Of a DNA stretch of 64,000 nucleotides, positions 25,301 through 38,148 are shown in pieces. How positions within the stretch are numbered: the first letter of the stretch is position 1; each line of letters begins with the position of its first letter. The position numbers were made by a program, and so were the translations under genes. Under the pieces are notes generated by a model. That model was not told where the DNA came from, searched no databases, and saw only the letters and a list, made by a program, of their open reading frames with translations. This DNA is from Whitmania pigra (Eukaryota > Annelida > Clitellata > Hirudinida > Haemopidae). The stretch lies in the NCBI GenBank assembly GCA_021613335.1, contig JAJTWR010000465.1, forward strand, positions 311,501 to 375,500. The letters run 5' to 3'.

Positions 25301-27521
25301 ACGTCATACCCTCCATTGGTAGAAGATTTGGTATCCATACTTTGGAGATATTATTGGGTTTATTATTTATGAGATTGGATTACAATAATTTAGCATATTC
25401 TTCATGAGCTATTGGAAGATTGGTTATAAGGGACATAAATCCACACAGGATTTGTTGGGCTGAAGCGCTACCAACATTTTGCATGGTGGGGCTAACAATA
25501 GAAATATCTTGGTCCAAGAACGTATGAACGTGGTTATACGTCAGTGCGCAATTCTGTTAGTGCAAATGATGCAAATTATCTAGCACAAAATAGCAAATTT
25601 TATCACTTAACCCTCAGTGGCGTTCTTTGTTAACCACTTACATAGTATCCTTTCCCAAGGGTTTGTGGCATTGCAGTGTCGGTTTCGAACACGATTCATT
25701 ACCACTGCTGGAACGCCTAGCCATTTGGCACACCTGTAAACCTTTTTGTAGATTTTTGCCCCTGATTATTATAACCCTAGTAGCAGCTCTTATTTTGTAT
25801 AATCTCAAAGATCTTGTTTTTACTGATTAATAAAATCAAGTGATAAATACTTACAAGCGGTTCGCAAAGTCATTTCATCTTGATCTGTCCTCAACGTTAA
25901 AGGTCTTGAAACTTTAAAGTTACAAACAATTTTAAAATTTATTAGATTCAATTAGTGAGAAATGTGATTGTGTAATAAATTCAATAGTGCAATAATATTG
26001 TATTTAGTCACTAATGTATGTATTTTCGAATATTCATGTTCAAAGCTTATAAAAAATAAAATAAACATCCGAGAAAGAACTTTCTGCTTAACAAATACCT
26101 GTACCATTTTGCTTATTGTAGCTGAAGGTAACTATTGCCTTAAAGATGTTTATATGTCCTTTAGGTGAATAAATATAGCATCTTTTTCGGAAGAAGGAAG
26201 CTTTTTGACATTCGAGATGTACAGCACAGAATGCCATGCATGAGTGAATATGTGGTACTCGCAGGAGCACTGAGCGATTTAATTCACCTCTGGTGTCTTT
26301 TTCCAGTATTTGAAGACCTGGATCATCTGATCATATGTAAAAAAAAATGAGTTGAAGAAAAATATTCATTGTAAAGAAATGAAAAATAATTATTGAAGTT
26401 GAAATAAGAACCAATCAGCGTATCAACTTTTAAATTACTTTAATAGAATTTCTGATAACTTAAAAAATATATTTATAAATAAAAATTGTTAAAGTAAATG
26501 ATATTTTAAAGAACTTTTATATTGTACACCCATGATGACATAGCTACAAAACTATATTCCCCATAGGTTAGAAAAAGGAGCATAGTAATACTTGCACAGG
26601 GATCACAGTACTCCCACTTGAAAACATCAACGGGAAGACTATTGGCAAAATAGCACCAGGGTCCATCCCTGGAATATGGTGTTGGATTTCTGCACTTTGT
26701 CAGTCCCACGATACTTTCATCAGGGAATGTGGATGCAGTAATGGTCAAATATTTATCCTGAATCTTTTTTGACAGCATCACTGCTTTGTCCCAACTCATG
26801 CATGGCCTTCCAGTGATTGTAACATTCACATCCCCTTTGTACAAAGTTCCTGCCTTAGGGAGTTTACAGGCTAAGAAAGGTAAAAAAAACAATATGCTGA
26901 TGTTACATATTAATGTATTTCTTTTCTACTTATGACAAATTAAAATAAATGAATTTATTATAAAAAAAAATTGACTTAGAATACCGTTGTATCCTCTCCA
27001 ATTATGCTTACAGACATTACAATATTTGAAGGAATTCTTGCTAGTTCCCATTTGGCACCCAGTCCCCAAGAATTTATCAAATGTTTGGCATCTCACTGAA
27101 GATCCAAATTTGTCTAAACACGGCAGGCCATCGGCAGTGAAGTTAACAGTTCCATCATAATGAAAATTTAGTCTTTGATGCTCCTTGGAATAACAAGGAG
27201 CTAGAACGTTAATAAAACATAGTGAATATTAGTCGGAATTGTATCAGAAAAAAATAATATATGAGAACCATCAAAAAGATCTTCAATCAAAGGCCTCGGT
27301 GGTGTTTTCCTTTTATCGAAACCTCCCCGATAATAAGTAGCGATCAGATCAGATGAAACGTTCAAGTAACTAGGTGTTGATACATAAAACTGCACCATAA
27401 TCATAAACAAGCCCGCTATAGTGCTTTCCGATTGAATCATAATCGCTAGCAGACGGCATAGGGACGATAATTGGTTCATACGGACCAATAAAACAAGGGC
27501 ATATTTTTTGTTGATTTTCAA
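22357..27521 (-). CDS. Multi-kringle/PAN type I membrane protein
   Basis: Twelve exons (5' to 3'): 27521-27269, 27200-26985, 26870-26592, 26326-26099, 25911-25855, 25339-25064, 24656-24366, 24211-24058, 23754-23459, 23231-23166, 22872-22852, 22523-22357. They total 2304 nt (767 aa), with every junction in phase. Modules: hydrophobic N-terminus; kringle-like (about 85-156, YDGTVNFTADGLPC, KYCNVC); kringle (157-249, LYKGDVNVTITGRPCMSW, WEYCDPC); PAN-like (250-344); kringle (345-436) lacking its first and last Cys; kringle (437-533, WEYCDVC); two PAN-like units (534-683); acidic juxtamembrane segment; one transmembrane helix (about 738-764); almost no cytosolic tail. I see no protease or kinase domain. 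Most domain junctions are phase 1, as in shuffled extracellular modules. The role is probably adhesion or recognition at the cell surface; the ligand is unknown. The exon 1 donor (G|gttctc) and start are the least certain parts. Confidence 0.8.
25612..25745 (-). mobile_element. Degenerate SINE remnant
   Basis: Weak match to the reverse strand of the SINE family, including GGTTTCGAACACGATTCATTA (B-box side) and a CCTTTCCCAAGGG segment. It lies in an intron of the kringle gene. Confidence 0.5.
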
Positions 27522-28321
27522 GTTTTTGCTTAATTGTGTCGCACAAAATTTTTAACTTCTAATAAAAAATAAGTGTTATCGGGCATGTGGTCTGAAAATA
27601 TTTGCCTGCAAGGTGGAGCAACAATTCTGGAGATTCCCTACTTTTGAAAGCATATAATGCTTGGGCCGAGGCTACTCGACTCAATAATGTTATGAAAATT
27701 ACATTCAGTTAAGCTCCCTGAACAAAGCTAATGATGTCGGAGGTCAACCCTTGGGGGGGAGGAGGGTTGTGCAAGGGCGGATCTAGAACACTTTGGCGGG
27801 GATGACCACATACTGGAACCAGTGGGCGGATTTAGGGAAAGAGGAAAATTTTTGCCATGGTTCTGGTAAGTTTGGGCCAAACAAATGGGAAAGGATCAAC
27901 GCGGAAGGGCTGTGAACGTACTTTTACGTAATATTTTTAATAACAGAGTATTTATACTTTACATTCGTTTAGAACTGAGTTGAATTTCAGGTCAATTGAC
28001 CATCGACTTGAACAGATTTCCTAAAGAAATAATTTAATAATACTTCAATTTTAATTTCATTGCAAAAGACATTCACTTCATCCCATATAAATACATATGG
28101 ATCCCTTGCTGCACCCTATTGATTTCATGCATTGAGATCAGGCGAAGCCAACAATTGCTAGACTCGTAATTTTTGTTATTTAACTCATTAAATCCTTTTT
28201 AATGAATTTCACAATCAACTTAAATAAAGTTAAAAGTAAACTTTTTAAACTAGTAACTCATAACAATACTTGTGGATAGAAAGTAATGTTAAAGACATAA
28301 AAATATCAGTAGTGAATAAAA
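27522..28321. other. Intergenic region, no gene seen
   Basis: Between the kringle gene start and the CFAP58 stop. A G-rich run lies at about 27755-27770; nothing coding is supported. Confidence 0.5.
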
Positions 28322-31300
28322 TCACATTGCAATATTTTCTTGATAAACCACAACATCAAGGTTGTTATTTTTCTTCTCATAAGGCTGATGGAAGATGAGA
28401 GGTGGAAGACTGAACTTATCCTCATCTCTGAAAATAAATTTGTAATTTATTACATTTGTAAAGTATATATTTCATAACTATGTCATGTTATTGACAGAAC
28501 AAGTCATTGTTAAATATTATATGAAATATCAAAAATATCAATAATGCACGTATCATTCAGACCTCATGACTTCTCTTTTCTTCATAACAATATACTTTTT
28601 CTTGATGTCCTTCATCTTCTCTTTCATGTTATCTATCTCAACTTTATATTCCTTATTCATCTGTTGGTTCATAACCAACTCTGAAGTTATGGCCTGCAGG
28701 GAAGTATGAATGATTCTATGAATGATATTGATTCTATATCGTCATTTTTATTTATTCATTTTTTTAATTGAATTATTTTATTGCTGAACATTAACTTATT
28801 TCGAAATTAACAATTTAATTAAATAAAGATTACAACTAATAATATATTTTTCTGATACTTTCAAACTTTGGTTATAAAAATTAAATATTAATGAGGTAAC
28901 AAATTAAACAAAAATACAAAAGATATCTAGAATACCTCCAAAGGAATTGAAATAAAAGATAATACATTTGAAAGATCTTGCCCTCACAGACATTTACATT
29001 GAATCACTGATTGGCTTTAAAATTTCCAGCAACAAAAATAAGGCATCACAGGACATTCCTCACTTTAAGCTGTCTGTTCTTTTCCTTGAGAGTTGTCTGC
29101 AGACTATGGACTTGTTCCTTCAGTTCTGGGTTGAATTGCCTAGCAAGAACTTTTTTCATCTCTTCAAACATCTTTTCCCTCTCCTGAATCAGCATCTCTT
29201 TCTCCACAGCTTCCTCAGTCTTCTTGATCAACCTCTTCTGAAGCATCTGAATCTTTTCTATCATTTCGTAGGTGTTTGGATCACAAGCCTTTGGAGCGAA
29301 GAAGTAACAAGCGATGGTGAAACTTGACATCATAATAATTTCCATTTAAGTAATATCATCTAATGAATGTTGTCATCACTTAAGTCAATTAAATTCATGC
29401 AAAATAAAATTAACAACATTTTAGGAATTTGATAAATTTAGTGAAGTAAATTAAGTTAATTTTTTTAGTAATTTTATTACCTATTATTAAACTTAGAAGC
29501 AATACAAAATATTTTCTAAGAATTAAATAACATATTTAGACTAGTTAAGATCAATTAACGGCATGCAGGTTAACCGAATGGGTTACGTGCCTGCATACGG
29601 TGGCAATGGCAATAGTCGTAATGTGTCGTGTTCGAAACCCAGCCTGCACTGCCGCCAGCACCCTTGGGAAGGAGAGCCATATAAATGGTTACAAGAAGCG
29701 CCTCTGATGCTATGCATGTGGTGCTATATAAATGAAGTTACGTAAACAATAAATCTGCAATAAAATAGCTCAACAGTTTGCTTTCTTAGCAGGGAATACC
29801 CTAAAGGTGGGAGCTCTTGTAAATGACAAGAATGCTTTCTATACATAAAGCACTCAAAATTGGCTAAATAATTAATTTTAAAAATTATTAAATAATCTCA
29901 CCTCAAGCTTCCTCCATCTGTGTACATTGATTGGATTTTCCAGTTCATCCTCCATGGATCTGCATTTTGTTTTTTCCCTTAAAAGCTCCTTTTCCAACTT
30001 GTACACCTCGTTGCTTAAAATCAATATATTTTACACTAATTCATATTAATATATTTTAAATTTAAGCACCATTTAAAGGTAAATAAAATAATGTATTTTA
30101 ATTTCTTAGACCATATAACATAATTTAACTTCAAATATCCTCCAAGTTTTGTAGTACCTCATTTCATTCATATTCACCACTCTCTTCTGCAGAAGTTCTC
30201 TCTCCATTCTCAGTTTCTTGATTTCCAGTTTCAAAACACGAATGTCTTCCAGTCTCTGGGCATAATGTACCTCTCCCCTGCTCAAAGTCCTTTCTTGGAG
30301 CTCAATCTTCTCATAGAGAAGTGACAATTCATCATTTCTCTGCACCAGCTGGGTGCCAATGAGGTTCTTGTCTCTTATGATCTGAGTTCAATATTAATGA
30401 ATAAGTTAAAAATAACAGCAACAATGTTATTGTTAATTTCAGAATTATAAGTTCATAATAATTATCATATATTTTAGCTATACTAATAATAACAATAGCA
30501 GTAAAAACATTATGTACAGGTTAGTCCAATAAATAATAAAAAGATGTGATGCTAAATTCATTTGGTGTAAATGCATTAATTAGTATAAATACTATAAATA
30601 TGACAAACTGAGACTGGCCAACAAATTAAACAAAAATGACGAACTAAAAATTATAATGGTTAATAAAAACTCTTTAGAATTTCATTATCATGATATTCAA
30701 GTGATGTTTATAATTAAATTTGTAAGACTTTAATCCACCGGATTAAATTCACAAATTTAACATTAAGTTTACTGCATCAAGTTTCTTTTTCTCTTGATTT
30801 TTCTCAGCCTCAGCATTGGCAAGATCAGCCAGCAACTTGATCTCCTTATCCTTCAGAGCTGCCAATGAAGTTTCCTTCTGGCTAACCTCCTTTTTTAAAC
30901 CATCTATTTCTGATTTCAACTTTTCTCTTTCCCTTTCAATTTTCTGATTCAAATTGTAAATAAAGGAATAATTAATGTAACTTTTTCTTAAAATGCAATT
31001 TTTTTGCATTAATTGGTTGATTCTCACCATGAAATCTGAGTGTTCTCTCTCTAATGCTTCGTTTTTGCTTGATATTTCATCTTTCAAATGTTCCACCTGA
31101 TGATTTACAGTTTTTAGCTTCTTCTTCAATTCAACAATTTCATCCTGTTATGAAATACAAACATTTCTGAATTATCCTACAAAAGTGAGACTATTAAATA
31201 AGTATTTATAAAATCTTAACAAAAGTCCTCCAAATAAAGTAATGACTATATTCAACAAAATTAATAGTTTTCAGCATTTTGGATTAATTTTTACCAGCCT

Positions 31301-34300
31301 ATGTTTTTGTTCATATGTGGGCTCAAATTTCATTAGTGTTCCAATAGATTGTGGATCAAATAAATAAATAAGATCATCAATTTAGATTTAATTATTAATC
31401 AGAGTTTCTGAACTTAAGTTTATTCATATTATATGAACCTGCTTCTCCACAAGGCTCCTGCTGTACGAATTCCGATCACTCCTGGCAGCCTCGAACAACT
31501 GCTCCTGCTGCTTGTACTTGATGTCCATGGCACAGACCTTCTTCTTCAAGTCATAAAGTTCGGCCTCTTTTACTTTCAGGTCGTCCATACATTGAAGGAT
31601 CTAAACATTCAATTTCATAGTAAATTATTTTGTGGTATTGAATGCAAACATGTTTTGGCTATATAATTTATGAAGACTAAAGATTCTTATGTATTAAAGA
31701 CAATTAACAAACAACTATTACTCGTTATGTATTACAAATAATCTGAGTAACCATTACATGTTAAACTAGTTCATCATCAAAGCCATTTGTCATCATCATG
31801 ATCATGACCTGAGCAGATGCTGCACTGGAATCACCAATGACTTTGTCCCTTTCCTTTTCCAGACGAGCCACAACCTTCCTCAGCTTAGCAGCCTCCTCTC
31901 TGTAAGAAACAATCTCCTGCTCAAAGTTGATCTTTGTCTGTTCCAACACCTTCACCATGTCTGATTGAATCTTCGTGTTTGAAACTGCCTTGTGGACACT
32001 CTGAGCAATAATCCAATATGGTTTACTTTAAGCATTTTACTAATAAAATAATATAACTCAATTGAACATCATCAGCATCATGACCCCCATCACCATCAAT
32101 GTCATTATCACTGACAGTCACCAATAATTTCCATAAAATCACACCATACCTGACTAAGTGAGTCTCTTTCTCTCAAAAGGTCTTCCCTCTCCTTCTTTTC
32201 ACGTTCACTCGATCTTTTATTCAATTCCAACTCTATGATCATAATGTGGATTTCAATTTAATTAAAACAAGTTATTGTGTTTTATATATTCAATTACAAT
32301 TGGATTGTAAATATTTGTACATATTATAGGTATTAAAAGTCTTAATAAAATATCAATGATGCAAATTGAGCAAAACATTTAAACATGTAAATAAACTATG
32401 AATGCTTAAACATAGTTGTCTTATCTTGGCAATACCGACTTTAATCGCTAAAGACATTTTAAGTATATGATTATGAACTTGAGTAATTTGAGTTAGCCAT
32501 GTTTAAAATAATTTAACGACCCAATAAAAAATCGATTTATTTGGTCACTTCTTCAAACCTTTTTCAATTGCAGATATTTGCAACTTGAGGGTTTCTCTGG
32601 AATGTTCCAGGTTCAGTTTTTGTTCTTCCACAGTTCGAAGTTTCTTGTTGGAAGCATCTCTCAGTTTGGTCAACTTTTGGATATCAACTTTCAGGCTGCT
32701 TATCTCAGTCTCTTTTTGCTGAGGATTGGCAGAAAATGTTATTAATAGGCCTCACAATGCTGGGCATTTTTTAAAAAATATTTTAGCTCAAATGCTTGTA
32801 CTAAAGAAAGCTTAGCAGCTGATCAATTTTAGGTAACTGTTAATAAAGTATGTTACAATAAGTGTTAAATTTAGTAAGTTGTTTTACAAAATGTTCCTGC
32901 AATTTATTTGTAGCTACAAAAAAATGTCATCAAATTAAAACTGAGTTCTCAAAATCCACAAAAATTGAGACCTTGAGTTCGTTAATTTTGCTTTGATTCT
33001 CTGAATTGAGCTCATCACAAGTGGCCAACTGAGCTTCGAAATCTGACTGCATCTTCTGGAAACGAACTTCAAGCATTTCTTTGTCCTTCTGTTGCTTCTC
33101 CAATGTTTGCTGGTCACAAATGCAATGAGTGTCTTGTGAATGTCTAACATTGATAGTGTTGAACATAAATCATTTCTAAAATTGTATACTACATAAGAAA
33201 GATATCCAACATAATTAATATCAAACATCAGTGAAGCAAAATAATTTAAAAAATGTTATTATTATTATTTATTACTATTATAAAATTATAAAATTCATTA
33301 GTGGCCAGAGTTCAAGCAATGCCTGAAGTAGAAGATATTAAATGTGACATGAATTTTTTAAAGTTCAGATGTTATCATTCAAAACAAATTAAAAATAAAT
33401 GCAAGTATTATGATTAAGCAACAAAACCAATACAATCAATTGATTCAAAATGTGTTTATAATATTATTAAATATCTTTATTTATGAAATTATCGTTTGAG
33501 ATTCAAAGTATTACTTAAAAATATTACTTTGAGGTCTGCTTTGTCTCTTTCAAGATTATTTTTATCTTTTGCAAGCTGTTCAACTTTCTGCAGCAGATTC
33601 TGATTTTCTTGTGACTTTGCTTGGATATCTGCTTGCGTCTGCTTCAATTCCCTCTCCAACTTCTCCTTTCTCCGGCCTTCTTTTTGGCTCTCGTTGAGTT
33701 TTGTCTGAATGTCTTGTTCGAGCTAATTGAGTTAGTAAAATAAAAGTTAAGGTCTAGCTAATGTTAAACAGTTATCAACATTATGTCACGTGGTTATCAA
33801 GTGGTCCATTTGTTTTCACATGCTTTTGATATTACGAAGGTTTGTAATTCTTATAAATAAGTAAGAATGAAATGTAAAGCGTAAATATAAACTACCCTAT
33901 TACTATCATGAAAAGTGATCATTAAGTAATTAAAAGTTGTTTTTGAGGAATAATGTTGTTATGATGCTTACATAACACTTTGCTTTCATAGTTAATAACT
34001 ATTATATTTGTGAAAATTGAATAAAACTGAAACTTGTTAAATATTCAAGTTATTTAAAAGTTGAAAATAACATTTGAAATCAAATATTTGAAGTGGAAAA
34101 TCATCCAACATCGTGAACTTTTCCATTAAGTTCATCTATTTGAGCTTCATGTTCTTCTTCTCTCAGTTCTGCTTCAGACAAAAAGTTCCTGAGAGTCACA
34201 ATCTCTCTGAGAAGTTCTTCCTTCTGGATTGTCAATTCCATTTCCTTTTGAGCCAGTTCTGTAGCTCTGCAAGTGATGATGCCAAAATTAGGAATCCGTT

Positions 34301-35522
34301 CATTTAATTATCCTTCTACGAGATGACTTTGAAAAATTATTTCTGTTACCAGATGGTTGCAGAAATAAAATAATTGTATGCAAAACGGTTTCACAGTTAA
34401 TTCCATGCATATTTTTATTTTTATTTTTATATTAATATATTATTTCATTTATTTCTAAATCCAGAATTTGCATTGGTTCACCAGCTTAAAATATAACATT
34501 AGGTAAGACATGATTAGGATCATTATATCATTTATTTAATAAAATGAATTAATATTTATTCAGAGATTTACAAATTAATCCAATCATATTACATTCTATT
34601 TCTATTTCATTCACATTACAATGTCCATCAGCTGAGTTATACGAAGCTAATCATAACACAACTTATCATCATCATCACCAGTATCATTATCACCATCACC
34701 AGTATCATTTTCATCACCAACTGACATCCTATTCTGTTCAACGGTGGCACCAGAGTTTTGTTCAATGAACTTTGTGAGTTTCCTGACTTCTTCCTGGTAC
34801 GACTCAATTGATTTCTTTTGATCAGTTTCTCGTAGCTGACTTTCTTCTATTTTCTGTGAAGCTACTTCTAGGTCCTAGGGTAGGACATAGATATATTCTT
34901 AAATACATTTTTCATTAATATTTAAACAAATAAGAAATAAGTAGATGTTATATTAAATATAGTTTATTTAACATATTGTAATTAATATCTGCAATAAACA
35001 TTATTTGTTATGTTTAATTTGCTTTTTTGTAGTAAGATGATTAGTAAATGTTTTTATTATATGATAATTTACTACGTTCACTGTTTTAAATCAGTTTATA
35101 ATTTTTTCAGCTGATGAAAAAATTGACTTTTATTAGTTATTAAAAACTCAATGAAAACTTTTTTGAGTCTTCTTATCATGGCTTGATCATCTTCTGTCAT
35201 CTTAAGAGCAGCAGATACTTTGGCAGTGTTGGAGACAATCTCAGCATTCAAATCAAGACATTTTCTCAGCAGTCTGTTTTCCCCCTCGTAAGATTTTTTA
35301 AGTGTTTCAAAGAGCTTCTCGTATTCTCCTCTGAACTTTTCAAAACTTGCATCTGCAGACAACTCATTCATAACCTGAAGTTCAACAAACAATATTATAT
35401 TTGTAAATAAAATAACTAACCAAATGAAACAGGTTGTTTACATGTTTGAATCCATTTTCTATTTCTTCAAAACTGATTTCGTCAAGCGAAGTTTTGTCTC
35501 GTTTCTCCTTAAAAGTGGCCAT
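28322..35522 (-). CDS. CFAP58: Cilia- and flagella-associated protein 58
   Basis: Seventeen exons (5' to 3'): 35522-35442, 35374-35159, 34874-34660, 34266-34119, 33722-33528, 33109-32972, 32718-32559, 32232-32150, 32000-31809, 31600-31439, 31144-31028, 30943-30773, 30381-30158, 30013-29902, 29288-29064, 28693-28563, 28427-28322. They total 2676 nt (891 aa), close to vertebrate CFAP58 (about 870). The product is coiled coil almost throughout. Family landmarks are FEEIENGF, SFEKFRGEYEKL, LNAEIVSNTAKV, QRNDELSLLYEKI, QRLEDIRVLKLEIKKLR, NPINVHRWRKLE and MLQKRLIKKTEE. CFAP58 is an axonemal/accessory-structure protein needed for flagellar assembly. Donors of the exons ending at 35159, 34660 and 34119 are weak and could shift. 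Exon 3 as drawn ends in an acidic run encoded by a GAT-rich repeat. Confidence 0.9.
29563..29748 (+). mobile_element. tRNA-derived SINE copy
   Basis: Full copy with GGTTAACCGAATGGGTTACG (A-box side), GTTCGAAACCC (B box) and tail CTATATAAATGAAGTTAC. It lies antisense in a CFAP58 intron. Confidence 0.85.
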
Positions 35523-36162
35523 ATTTTTCAATATTTTAGTTAACAAGCATAACTTTAGAATTTCTTAAAATCCTCACCAACTCCATTTTCAAATGTTCTC
35601 AGAATTTATAACAAAAACATATTAAAAACTTGCATTCAGGTTGTTATGGCAACAGGCGCACTGAAGTAACTCGAAAGCATGGCAGGCAGATTTCTTTAAA
35701 CTTTGTGGATTTTAAATTTAAAATGTTTTACATTTTTTCTTGCTATAGTAGTACAAATATTTAAATTAGGTTTTACAATTTATTGGAGACTTTATTTTAA
35801 AATATTAAATGAAACGTTTTGTAATATTTTTGATTCGTCCCACTTGTGCAACTTATTACGCACCGGTCTCAAAGGACGAGGAAACTTACTGACCCAGTGC
35901 TTGACAGCGAAAATCTTTTTCATGAGGAACTGGCAAAGTATACAAGGGGTCAAGAAGAGCCATTCATCCTCTTATTATTAATTTAAGCTATTTGTGATAG
36001 CTCTAGCTATTTTGTTGGCTATTCATCAATTTTTAGTTTTACTAGGTCCTCCAGCAGAGGATGTTGATGTAAAGGTATTTTTGTGAAATAGGGATGTCTA
36101 GTCCTGATACCGTAGTAAATCTACTCCGGCGCGTTGAATAGGTATTTCAGTATAGCCGGAAC
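35523..36162. other. Upstream of CFAP58, no gene seen
   Basis: Short frames such as 35703-35981 lack any recognisable signature. Confidence 0.45.
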
Positions 36163-36923
36163 CAGGGTTTCTTTCAGGCATTATTGTTCGGGGGGGCATT
36201 TCATGAGTCTGGGGACCAGTTTTTCGTGCCAAATACAAGTTTAAAATCAAAACACGCACAACCTCAGTTCAATAATTATATTTTAGGTAAAAACATATTG
36301 AAAATCATTTATACAAACTAAAATTTAAAATATGTTTAACAACTGAAATGTTTAAAGAAATTTTAAACGCCGAGGTTTTTTGAGAGCATATAAATCTACT
36401 ACTCTATCAAGAAAATCTTCCGTTGGAACTTCGGGACCTTCAATGCTTATGGTCATACAATGAGTTAAAGTTTCTGGTAGCATTCTATTTCTTGCTTTGC
36501 TTAGAATCCTGTTCATTGTAATGAATGATCTTTCTAATGAAGCAGTTGTTACTGGAATTACAAGAAGAATTTCACAAAGCGTACTACAAAGGGTACACAG
36601 TATTCCAAATCAGCTTCCAACATTTTGTTCAATGGGTTTTCATCTGTTTTGTACTTTTTTCATTCAACCATAGATTTTATAAAAAATTTAAAAGATTTTA
36701 AATCCGCGAGTACAGCTTCTGCATTTAGAATGGGAAAGTTAGCTACGGATGGTAGAAATTTTTAAAAATTTTTTTTGTCTTAGATTTATGGGTTTTTACA
36801 TACATTTTTTGTCAGAATTTTTTAAAAATTTATTTTAATTTCCGGGGGTTGGGCGATAGCTGAGCTCAGGTGGGGCTTCGCCCCCCCCCCTTCCCCCCGA
36901 AGGTATGATTGAAAAAAACCCTG
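36163..36923 (-). mobile_element. Non-autonomous hAT element with transposase C-terminal remnant
   Basis: A 761-bp element with imperfect terminal inverted repeats (CAGGGTTTCTTTCAGGC at the left; complement of GATTGAAAAAAACCCTG at the right). It is flanked by 8-bp duplications GCCGGAAC (36155-36162) and ACCGGAAC (36924-36931), differing at one base. On the minus strand 36650-36360 encodes LLVIPVTTASLERSFITMN, then RNRMLPETLTHCM and a DLYALKKPRR-like end, a hAT dimerisation-type C-terminus. The rest of the transposase is gone. G/C homopolymers lie just inside both ends. Confidence 0.75.
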
Positions 36924-36931
36924 ACCGGAAC

Positions 36932-38139
36932 AGCTTTGAAATTGAGATAATCTCGTTATTCAACGGACGTTAATATATTTACCTATCTGCAACTTGTCCT
37001 CTTACCTCGCTTCTCGACTCTTGTCTCTTCTCTCAGGCCGCTTAGTATGGGCTTGCTGCTATCACTCTTTAATCTTGTTCTCGACTTTATCGAGTGTTGT
37101 TAGTAAACTTGTACATACTTCGAGTTCTGTAAAAGTCCCTAGGACACCTTCGGAGATTGATAAAACTCTCATAACCGTTTGCCGTTTCTTTGAACTCCCC
37201 GCTCTTCAGGAACTAAAAAGCGTTATTTAGATTGAAAAACGATTCCCTGCCAAGCAAAGGTACGGCTCTTAACTGTTATGACCCAAAAGTTCAAACTCAG
37301 CTTCCAAAATGACAGATTGAGCTCGAGTAAAAATTCTTCCTACCAAAAATTTACAACAAAACATTTTAACTTTTTTCTTTGCTATCTTTAAATACTTGTC
37401 TTTCTTGGTTTTCTTTCTATCCCCCTTCTAATGACCACATGTTCATTGTTGTCTTCACCATCGACTTAGTTGGCATCTTCAACCTGATTGGCATCTGCAG
37501 CTTCTTTCAGTGCCTCGTAATTGCGGAGAGCTGCATCTTCATTAGCAAGGTTTACATTGGCATTGACAGCAACTTGTTCCTCCAGCATCGTAATTAATTA
37601 ATATCAAAGAATGTTTATTAACATCCTTATAATTAAATCTCATGCTTCTCTGAAACTGATCACTCTTTTAATCACAACTAAAACTATCATTATGTTGAAA
37701 TAAATAAAATAAAATAAAAACGTAGATAAAAGTCGAGAATATGGAATAAAATATTGAATAGAATTTGCTGAATTTGTTCTTTTTGTATGTAAATTGTACA
37801 GACTTGTGTTATTAGTCTCAAGGACCTTTCAGTGTGATGTTTAATAAAATAAATTTAAAAAAATGCTTTCTGGAATCTGGTTAGTTTTCTTCAACCCAAT
37901 CTCACGTTCAAGAATTAAATTTTTATTGCTTAGTCCCAAAATTTGTCAATTTTTCATCGAATAATATGTCGCTTTTATTATATGTCCAATCCATTAAAAT
38001 GCCATTGTTTAAAAAATTAATTCAAGTATAATTTTAAATTAATGTTGTAAAAGTAATACTGAACTTTAAGTTTTTAAATTAAAATCTGACGTCAGACATT
38101 TTTTCCTTTGTTCATCCTTCTATGTGAAGTGTTTAAAAT
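36932..38139. other. Intergenic stretch with one small coding-like frame
   Basis: Mostly AT-rich with no recognised gene. Sequence near 37910-38000 (TCGAATAATATGTCGC) resembles 58640-58690, so the upstream flanks of the two TEP genes are related. Confidence 0.5.
37466..37588 (-). CDS. Small unrecognised ORF (40 aa)
   Basis: ATG at 37588 to TAA at 37466. The peptide (MLEEQVAVNANVNLANEDAA, RNYEALKEAADANQVEDAN) is acidic and helix-like, and stands out from the AT-rich noise around it. In the same frame past the stop the sequence still looks coding-like (VDGEDNNEHVVI). It could therefore be the remains of a longer gene or a retrocopy. No family was recognised and expression is unknown. Confidence 0.2.
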   Translation of the reverse strand: MLEEQVAVNANVNLANEDAALRNYEALKEAADANQVEDAN

Positions 38140-38148
38140 ACAATTTCC

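Noticed and set aside
29563..29745. 60-aa frame (also 5971-6252 and the minus frame 50174-50392)
   Set aside because: These frames are the SINE consensus translated; the similarity between them is repeat identity, not a protein family.
36994..37230. 78-aa Ser/Leu-rich plus-strand frame
   Set aside because: No start context, domain, splice continuity or homologous copy.
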